Shown piece by piece: positions 56,921-64,000 of a stretch of DNA of 64,000 nucleotides; position 1 is the stretch's first letter; the number at the start of each line of letters is the position of its first letter. Below the pieces are notes generated by a model that searched no databases, was not told where the DNA came from, and was given only the letters and a program-made list of their open reading frames with translations. The stretch comes from Alternaria dauci (taxonomy: Eukaryota > Ascomycota > Dothideomycetes > Pleosporales > Pleosporaceae), in NCBI RefSeq assembly GCF_042100115.1, contig NC_091278.1:806001-870000 (forward strand). The letters run 5' to 3'. The translations under genes and the position numbers were made by a program.

Positions 56921-58414
56921 CTATCGCTTCGATGCAAAAGGTATGTCAATACTCTCAGGACCTGTCTGCGCAGTCTCGGTCGTCTTTGCGAGCGCCCGCT
57001 CCCTAGTATTACGGACCTCCCACTCGAATTCCTTCAGTGCCCTCATCTCGCTACCAACAAACAACAGCCCCATTAGTCCATCGATTACACCCACGCTGAG
57101 CCCCAGTGTGCTCAACAACATGAGTATGAAGGAAACGTAGTTCTCGGGTGACCACCAGACACCTATCAGACAGCCGATGGAGAAGGAGAGCTGGTAGAAG
57201 AAGTGGCCTATGCGCAGCTTGCGCTGTATCCTCTCTCGGACCTGGTACTTGAGTATGGTTGCCATGATCTCATCGTAGGTCTCGATGGGCAGAAAGCGTT
57301 CAGGCAGCGCCCAAGGGGATAGCGGTATGGCTGATGGTGCAGTGGAAGTCCTTGTCAATGTCGCTTCGACGGAGAAGTGGTCGCTGAGGGAGCAGTGCAG
57401 CGTTGGATGACGCATGGCCATGCCCACGTTTGCTTCCTTGAGCGTCCACTCAGCGGTCTCCTCCTGTGTCTCTGGATTGTGGTATCGGCCGCTGCTAAAG
57501 AAGACATAGTCGAGTCGTTTCGCGTTGGGATCCGGGACGGCGGGATCTATCTGGACGTTCTCGCCTTTGGTGAGACGCCTTTGCTCCGCTTTGTTCCACC
57601 TCCAAGAGTTCAACTCACTGTCGCATGTTGCACCATTGACAGTCATATTGTACTCGGCCGACGGCATTGGCACGCCGCGCAGCTGCTCCACCTTGTCTCT
57701 GGCTGCGCCAATGGATGAATCAGGATGCAGTATGCGCCACACGTCCTGGACAGGCGAATGTGTCTCTATGATGCGGTGTGCAAGGGACAAGGGAATCATG
57801 TTGAAGTCGCCCATGCCGATGACGAGGTGGCCGCGCTCGGCGGCCGCGCGCATGAGTTTTGTGATTTCCCAAGCTTGGGCTGTTCGATGGCAGATGTAGG
57901 AATCATGGGGCTCGCGTTCGTAGGGGGCGTGGAGCTATTGGAATCAGTACATGTACGTTGTGAGAGAGAGAGAGCGACATACATGTGTACAAAACACCTC
58001 TGCAATGTCTCTCTTGGAAGGGCCCATCTGTATCCTCGCACATGCAACGCCCTTGCCAACGAACCAATCTCCGCGATAAAAGGCAGCAGGCCGTCCATTC
58101 AATGGATAGCGCACCATGTTGCTCTCGACAATGGGCCATCGCGACAGAATGACCAAGCCGCCGCCGAAGATTCCGCTGTAGTAGAACTTGCCATAGGGCA
58201 GGATATGGCGCGTCTTGTCGCGAATAGCATGGTAGTCTTGCTGCGTCCAGCACTCCTGGAGACCTACAATGTCTGGTTGCGGGCTGGCGGCGGCGATCTG
58301 GACTCCAATTTCCGTAAGGCGCTCGTTGCGGAGCTTGGAGATGAATTTGAGTCCCCAGCAATTGAGCGACAAAATGCGTATGCTCGAAGGTGGCGCGGCG
58401 CCCTGTGAATCCAT
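56921..58414 (-). CDS. ISC1: Inositol phosphosphingolipid phospholipase C (neutral sphingomyelinase family)
   Basis: Hydrolyses inositol phosphosphingolipids to ceramide. Exons 58414-57983 and 57934-56921; 481 residues. The Mg-dependent exonuclease/endonuclease/phosphatase fold shows RILSLNCWGLKF, IVGLQECWTQQDY (metal-binding Glu), GGGLVILSRWPI, GMGDFNMIP and SDHFSVEATL (catalytic Asp-His). Two C-terminal membrane helices (FFYQLSFSIGCLIGVWW and a helix around LLSTLGLSVGVIDGLMGLLF) match Isc1 topology. The intron begins GTATGT within a GAGAGA-rich stretch. It is divergent from the WD40 gene over 169 bp. Confidence 0.94.
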
Positions 58415-58583
58415 TGTGAGAGTCGGCGTGAGTTGAGCTGAGTTGAGTTGACGGACTATGATGCAACCTGGGGGAAATGTACCTGAGATGCAGGGATGTT
58501 TGCACGCTAGCTTCCCATTGCCGATCAGTCGCGTTCTCCCATTCCTCTGCGGACCACCAGACGAACCACTTTCTGGACTGGAT

Positions 58584-59960
58584 ATGGACTCGACACGATC
58601 AACCCCGCCAAAACGACGGCGCGAAGACGAAGACGCATACGACGATGAACGGCCGCGCAAACGCTCCGCTTCCCACGAACCGCCCAATGCCTCGCCAAGC
58701 TACAGCATAGCGGAAAGACCCGCGCGCCGGTACAGCAGAGGAGACAGCGAAGACGAACAGCGGGAATACAGAGACCGCCGGCCTTTGTATTCCCCGTCGC
58801 CATCGCGGTCACGACGCTCAAGCTCATCGTCCTCGTCGCGCCGGCACCGCACTTCCCCACCCTCGAAACCGACCTCTCTACACTATGCGCCCACGCTCAT
58901 CCTGCGCGGCCACAAAAAGGCCATATCCTGTGTCAAATTCTCCCCAGACGGCCGCTACATTGCCTCTGCATCCGCCGACTGTACCATCAAGATCTGGGAC
59001 GCCAGAACAGGAGCCCTCGAGCACACTCTCGAGGGCCACCTCGCCGGTATCAGCACAATATGCTGGTCTCTGGATTCCAAGATCCTAGCCAGCGGCTCAG
59101 ACGACAAGAGCATACGGCTATGGGATACAACCACGGGACTGGCGCATCCGACCCCCTTCATCGGCCACCACAACTACGTCTACAGCATAGCCTTCAGCCC
59201 CAAGGGCAACATGCTCGTCTCCGGCTCCTACGACGAGGCAGTCTACCTCTGGGACGTGCGCGCCGCCCGCGTAATGCGCTCCCTCCCCGCACACTCTGAC
59301 CCCGTCGGCGGCGTAGATTTCGTCCGTGACGGCACTCTGATCGTCTCCTGTTCCCACGACGGCCTCATCCGCGTCTGGGACACAGCAACAGGCCAATGCC
59401 TGCGCACCCTCGTCCACGAAGACAACGCCCCCGTCTCCTCTGTCATCTTCTCTCCAAACGGGAAATACATCTTGGCCTGGACGCTAGACTCATGCATCCG
59501 CCTCTGGAACTATATTGAAGGAAAGGGGAAATGCGTCAAGACGTACCAGGGACATGTCAATAAACAATACTCGCTTTCAGGAGCGTTTGGGACATATGGC
59601 GACAAGGAGGATGGAGGGCAGGAACATGCGTTTGTTGCGTCGGGGGACGAGGAAGGCCAAGTCGTTTTGTGGGACGTTAGTAGTAAGAACGTGCTGCAGA
59701 GGCTGGAAGGACACACTGATGCTGTGCTCTCCGTGCATACGCATCCGAGTGAGAAACTGATTGTTAGTGCCGGCTTGGATCGGACAATCAGGCTCTGGCG
59801 ACCGAAGGAGGGCAAGGGGGTCAACGGTGTGAAGATGAACGATGAGGAGCAAAAAACAAATGGCGAGGGGCCTGAGGAGGACGTGAATGGGATCCAGGAA
59901 GAGGAGAAGAATGGTTTTGATCCTGATGTCCTTCCTCCTAATCCTTTTGCTGAGGGTTAG
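58584..59960 (+). CDS. SWD3: WD40 protein, COMPASS subunit SWD3/WDR5 type
   Basis: Seven-bladed WD40 propeller; WDR5/Swd3 scaffolds the Set1 H3K4 methyltransferase. 458 residues, no intron. The N-terminal 100 residues are Arg/Ser-rich and probably disordered (PKRRREDEDAYDDERPRKRS; SPSRSRRSSSSSSSRRH). The propeller starts LRGHKKAISCVKFSPDGRYIASASADCTIKIWD, continues with GHLAGISTICWS, SGSDDKSIRLWD, GHHNYVYSIAFSPKGNMLVSGSYDEAVYLWD and HDGLIRVWDTATGQCLRTL, and ends HTDAVLSVHTHPSEKLIVSAGLDRTIRLW. An upstream in-frame ATG at 58458 would place the start almost on the ISC1 promoter; MDSTRSTPPKRRR at 58584 is preferred. A SWD3-like splicing/WD40 paralogue cannot be excluded. Confidence 0.85.
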   Translation: MDSTRSTPPKRRREDEDAYDDERPRKRSASHEPPNASPSYSIAERPARRYSRGDSEDEQREYRDRRPLYSPSPSRSRRSSSSSSSRRHRTSPPSKPTSLHYAPTLILRGHKKAISCVKFSPDGRYIASASADCTIKIWDARTGALEHTLEGHLAGISTICWSLDSKILASGSDDKSIRLWDTTTGLAHPTPFIGHHNYVYSIAFSPKGNMLVSGSYDEAVYLWDVRAARVMRSLPAHSDPVGGVDFVRDGTLIVSCSHDGLIRVWDTATGQCLRTLVHEDNAPVSSVIFSPNGKYILAWTLDSCIRLWNYIEGKGKCVKTYQGHVNKQYSLSGAFGTYGDKEDGGQEHAFVASGDEEGQVVLWDVSSKNVLQRLEGHTDAVLSVHTHPSEKLIVSAGLDRTIRLWRPKEGKGVNGVKMNDEEQKTNGEGPEEDVNGIQEEEKNGFDPDVLPPNPFAEG

Positions 59961-60220
59961 CAGGCCTTCCGTCAAGGAGACGGAAGACGAGAACAACAGG
60001 CGATGATTGGATATATGGTTTAGTTTTAGATACCCAGAGTAACTAGCCTTTGCTTGCTAGTGCGTATCCTTCTGCCCATCTTCGTGTAAACTGTCGTATA
60101 TGAGAACGCCTTTACCCACTTATGCCACGCTTTTTGGTATACCCCAACGCCCAACATGCAGCAAGAAACGCCATGAAATGCACCGCCCAACCCTTCTTGT
60201 CCTTCTCATCGTTCAACCTT

Positions 60221-61369
60221 TTAGCTGAAATGTATGCCTTCCTGGTTGAACGCATACAACAGCTTCAAAAAGTCGCCCTCATCGCACAACCTCGCACGCT
60301 TATCCGCCAACTGCGTCTCATCCTCAAGCACCTTCCTCACCTTCTCCCTGACCAACTCACTCAACCTTCCTTTCCTCTTCCTGTTCACACCATTCTGCTT
60401 CTTCTTGCTCTCCGCCTGGAGTTGTTTGAAAAAGTCTGGCAGTTCGTCGTCGGGCTCATCCGGATCAGAGAAGCCCTTGAACTCATCGTCAACATCCATT
60501 GTCTCCTCGTTGTCCTCGACAACCTCGGAAGGATCCACAGGCGTATCATCAATTTCAATATCGTTCTGCGCACACCAGAGACGGTAGTTACTACTCAGCA
60601 AGTCCAGTACCGCAGCCGTGCCCAGAAAACTCGCCCTGAGCGTCCTGTTCTTGCGTACGAAGCAGATGCGCAGCAGACCATCCCACTCTTCGTATGCAAT
60701 TTGTGGCCGTGGGTTCTTGGGCTCGATGCGCACGACGTTGCTTTCTACCTGTGGTGGAGGGTTGAAGTTGTTGCGTCCGACTTTCATGACGTGGCTGACT
60801 TTGCTCCACATTTGGACGTTTACAGAGAGTCTAGAGTAGAGTTTTTCGCCGGGCCGCGCAAAGAGGCGCATTGCGAATTCGCGCTGGAACATGAGTACGC
60901 AGCAGCGGGGTGGGTGTTGCAGGGCCAGTAGCTTGAAGACCAAGGGCGAGGAGATTTGGTAGGGCGTGTTGCTTATGCAGACGTCGAAGCGTGGTAGCTC
61001 GGCTTTTATTACATCGCCCAGGCGGATTGTGAGACGCTTTTCTTCGGGGCTGCCTTGTACACGCTTGGTCAGCTCGGCGGCCATTCGGGGGTCCATTTCC
61101 ACGGCTGTGACTTGTTTGGCGGCTTTGAGGATGAGGACTGTTAGGTTGCCTGTTCCGGGACCGACCTCGAGGACATGGTCGCTTTGCTTCAAGTGTGCTT
61201 TTTGGACAATGGCGGTCGCGACACCGGGGTTCTTGAGGATATGTTGACCAAGATCCTTGTCCATCTTGAAGATGGAGTGCGCAGCCGAGGCTTTTGCGGA
61301 CGTTGGGCGGGCATAGGGAGAGGCATTGTTGTCGGCGGCTTTTGTGCGCTTTTGCTTTGCTTTCGGCAT
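60221..61369 (-). CDS. DIM1: 18S rRNA dimethyladenosine transferase
   Basis: Dimethylates two adjacent adenosines near the 18S rRNA 3' end during 40S maturation. Single exon, 382 residues. The SAM-binding motif is [16 protein letters not shown]; the acidic loop is [11 protein letters not shown]; the catalytic motif IV is [10 protein letters not shown] (NLPY type); [20 protein letters not shown] and [15 protein letters not shown] follow. A basic N-terminus ([13 protein letters not shown]) may direct nuclear/nucleolar import. An acidic insert ([22 protein letters not shown]) of about 40 residues and a C-terminal helix are additional to the bacterial KsgA fold. Confidence 0.96.
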   Translation of the reverse strand: MPKAKQKRTKAADNNASPYARPTSAKASAAHSIFKMDKDLGQHILKNPGVATAIVQKAHLKQSDHVLEVGPGTGNLTVLILKAAKQVTAVEMDPRMAAELTKRVQGSPEEKRLTIRLGDVIKAELPRFDVCISNTPYQISSPLVFKLLALQHPPRCCVLMFQREFAMRLFARPGEKLYSRLSVNVQMWSKVSHVMKVGRNNFNPPPQVESNVVRIEPKNPRPQIAYEEWDGLLRICFVRKNRTLRASFLGTAAVLDLLSSNYRLWCAQNDIEIDDTPVDPSEVVEDNEETMDVDDEFKGFSDPDEPDDELPDFFKQLQAESKKKQNGVNRKRKGRLSELVREKVRKVLEDETQLADKRARLCDEGDFLKLLYAFNQEGIHFS

Positions 61370-62171
61370 CTTGGGCGGTCGAGGTGGTAAAGGGTTCGGC
61401 GCAGGCGATTATGTTTTTGGAGAGACGTGCAAGATGGCGATGGGTGTAGGAATCGATGCGACGTGGTTGGGCGTGTAGGCTTGGTGGCGGCGGGGTATCG
61501 GCCGAGCTTGCGATCGGTGGGCGTGGGCGGTTGGATCTTCTGGAGACGATATTTTTTGGTGTTGCAGACGGACTTATCGCGGGCTTAAGCCATGTGAGCG
61601 CGCGACTTAGCGTTGCGCGTCTGCTTCTCATGACGTTAATGCGACTTTCGTTGCATCTCCACAGCAATTCTGCATTCTCTACTGTCTTTGTATGGGATCG
61701 CGTTTCTTGAATCTTTTCTCTAGTTGTCTTCACTTGTCGCACCGTCGTTCTTTACAACCTGTTGCCACCAGCCACTCCCTCCTGAAATACCCATCGTCGC
61801 CAACGCGCGCTGTTGCCACCTTCTTCAATATTTGCAGCACTTGCCAGCATTGCAACTACTCTTGTCCAGTAGCACATATCGACGGATACCCAAACCTTCA
61901 ATCGCCTCTTCCGTCTCTACAATTGCCCAATCGACGCTTGTCAAGAAATGCCATCAGGAGTAGCACCTTGGGCCCTTTCTCTCACCTACCACGTGCTCGC
62001 TGCTCTCACCCTCACCGTTGTTACGTACGTCCCGGTGCTCCTGTCGGTTACATAAGAAGACTTTCGTCCTACAATCTCCGCCACTCCTTTACTCCACTCC
62101 TCACTTCTCCGGCCTCAATCAACTCAGCTATCTCGAGCACGACCGCTTACAAGCCTCTGCCAACGCAAATT
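61370..62171. other. DIM1/APN1 intergenic region with in-frame 5' extension of APN1
   Basis: From ATG 61692 to 62171 the frame is open and continuous with APN1 (160 residues). The translated stretch is rich in Arg, Ser, Leu and almost free of acidic residues. It could be a 5' leader or an alternative mitochondrial presequence. Confidence 0.45.
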
Positions 62172-63952
62172 ATGGCAAAGAAGATATCAACTGCTCCCTC
62201 AGACTCCTCACTCTCGTCTCTCCCTGAAAACATCGCGTCTCCCAACGAGACCGCTGCCGTAGCTCAGCCATCAGTTAATGGCAAGAAGAGAAAGGCCGAG
62301 GCGCCTCCGCGCACAAGGACGACTACAGCACAGCATGTCGACGCTGAAGATATTGTTGAGGGTGCCCGCGAGTCATCTCAACCCAAGCGACGCGCAACGA
62401 AGAGGACGAAGATCACAGAAGAGATGGGAGACGAAGTCGTGGCTCAGGGGAATGGTGAAGGTGAGGGTACGATGAAGAAAGCGGAGGTGAGACGCAACAA
62501 GAAGGCTGTGACCACAAAGAAGACCATAGCAAAAGACGATGTGGTGAAAGATGAGGTCGATGCCAAGGTTGAGATTGACGCGGACGACGATGGCAATGTC
62601 ACGGCCAAGACCCTTGTCAAGGGGACCGCAAGAGGCAAGAAGGTGAAGCCCAGGGATGAAGCCAAAGACAGCGAAGACAAGCCAAAGACCAAAGCCAAAA
62701 CTAAGACCAAGACCGCAAAGATCGAGCCACCCCGCGCAGAGCGTACCAAAGATATCAAGCATCGGATTGGCGCCCATGTCAGCATCGCCGGAGGTTGGTC
62801 GCTATTCCAGTCTTCTTTTTTTCACTCTGCAAAGTTTTTTAGCTAATGTGGACCCGACAATCGTCGTTTAGGTGTGCACAATTCCATCGTCAATATGGTA
62901 TACATTGGGTAAGTCTTGCATCTCCACTTACAACATGTCGAGTTATTGCTAACATTCACAGGGCCAACGCGTTCGCCCTGTTCATGAAGAACCAGCGTAA
63001 ATGGGAGTCTGCGCCCATGGATCCGGAACATGCCAAGTTGTTCATTCAGGGGTGCAAAGACCATAGCATCAACGCTGCCGAGTGTTGCCTGCCCCACGGT
63101 TCTTACCTGGTCAACCTTGCTCATCCCGACCCTGTCCGCAAGAAGCAGGCCTACGACTCCTTCTTGGATGACTTGACTCGTTGCCATGCGCTTGGCATCA
63201 GGCTCTACAACTTCCACCCTGGTAACGCAAATGCGACTACTCGCGAGGAGGGCATTCAAATCATAGCCGAGAACCTCAACCGCGCGCATGCGGATCCAGC
63301 AACTGGCAAAGTCGTCACCGTACTTGAGACGATGGCATCTCTTGGTAACACCATCGGCGGCACGTTCGCCGATCTCGCTGCCATCATCAATCTCGTCAAT
63401 GACAAGAGCCGTGTCGGTGTTTGTCTCGACACCTGTCATGTCTTCGCTGCTGGCTATGACCTACGCTCACCCGAAGCTTACGCCGAGACCTTTGAGAAGT
63501 TTGATAAGGAGATTGGGCTAGAGTACCTGAAAGCATTCCACGTCAACGATAGTAAGGCTCCATTGGCAAGCTACCGTGATATGCACGCCCGTATCGGAAC
63601 CGGCTACTTGGGTCTTCAGGCGTTCCATAACCTGATGAATGATGAGCGGTTCTATGGCCTCCCTATGGTTCTTGAGACCCCCATCGACACTACCGACGAG
63701 AATGGCAAGAAGGTTGACGACAAGGGCATTGATGCTCGTGAGATCAAATTGCTCGAGAGTCTTGTTGGCATGGACAACAAATCAGACGACTTCAAAGCCC
63801 TTAGTGCGCGTCTACAAGACGAGGGTGCATCTGAGCGCGTCCGCGTTGGCGATCAAGTACAGAGGAAGACGATCAAGGATGCGAAGCCGAAGAAGAAGCG
63901 GGCTGCTAAGAAGAAGGCTGAGAGTGAGGAGGAAGAGGACATGGAGGAATAG
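62172..63952 (+). CDS. APN1: AP endonuclease 1, endonuclease IV family
   Basis: Zinc-dependent class II AP endonuclease/3'-phosphodiesterase of base-excision repair. Exons 62172-62793, 62872-62908 (37 nt), 62962-63952; 549 residues. The N-terminal 200 residues are Lys-rich and disordered, with nuclear-localisation candidates (GKKRKAEAPPRTR; PKRRATKRTK). The TIM barrel begins HRIGAHVSIAGGVHNSIVNMVYIGANAFALF. Metal-site motifs: LYNFHPGNA, TVLETMAS, VGVCLDTCHVFAAGYD, AFHVNDSK, HARIGTGYLGLQAF and VLETPID. The C-terminus is again Lys-rich (PKKKRAAKKKAESEEEE). A start at 61692 would add 160 residues that may be a mitochondrial targeting sequence. The stop is 48 bp from the window edge. Confidence 0.95.
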
Positions 63953-64000
63953 TAAACACGTACTTGAGCTTGGGATTGGCGCTACCGACGGGACGGGTGG

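Noticed and set aside
57725..58408. 227-residue plus-strand open frame
   Set aside because: Exact antisense of ISC1 exons including the catalytic motifs; no family features of its own.
60122..60931. 269-residue plus-strand open frame
   Set aside because: Antisense of DIM1; Leu-rich shadow with no domain.

Overview
The window is nuclear DNA of a filamentous ascomycete, most likely a Dothideomycete of the Pleosporales type. Genes are dense and lie on both strands. They are broken by short introns, mostly 45-120 bp, with GT (occasionally GC) donors and CTAAC-like branch points. Several families are fungal-specific: a Pth11-like receptor, an RCR protein, Zn2Cys6 regulators and an NPC-type P450. 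The taxon is inferred from protein style and gene content only. Exon borders were placed by hand. For each spliced gene they keep one reading frame and restore conserved family residues.

Layout: 1-9600 holds a proteasome beta5 gene (PRE2, cut by the left edge), a His-rich unknown, a P450, a Pth11/rhodopsin-like membrane protein and a HAK potassium transporter. 10.7-19.1 kb is housekeeping: an ER DnaJ with HDEL tail, mitochondrial uS17, condensin CND1 and, divergent from it, the CDC7 kinase. The CND1/CDC7 promoter carries MCB- and SCB-like boxes.

19.5-27.0 kb looks like a small accessory cluster: MFS transporter, Zn2Cys6 regulator, phytanoyl-CoA-type dioxygenase and CocE/NonD-type hydrolase. 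Both divergent promoters in it contain copies of one 18-bp motif with two CGG half-sites (CGGYC-N5-CGGKCGAG), as expected for a Zn2Cys6 dimer. I consider this the best candidate for an undescribed regulated system.

27.4-43.6 kb is again housekeeping: LRO1, NatC acetyltransferase NAA30, RNA polymerase I RPA2, the ARL8 GTPase, an RCR-like membrane protein and alpha-COP with a 9-nt microexon. 44.8-50.7 kb is more lineage-specific: an acidic unknown, a secreted spherulin-like cupin and a large membrane protein. 52.0-64.0 kb carries TYS1, a protein with two zinc clusters, TAF12, ISC1, SWD3/WDR5, DIM1 and APN1. I found no rRNA, tRNA, transposon or CRISPR array.
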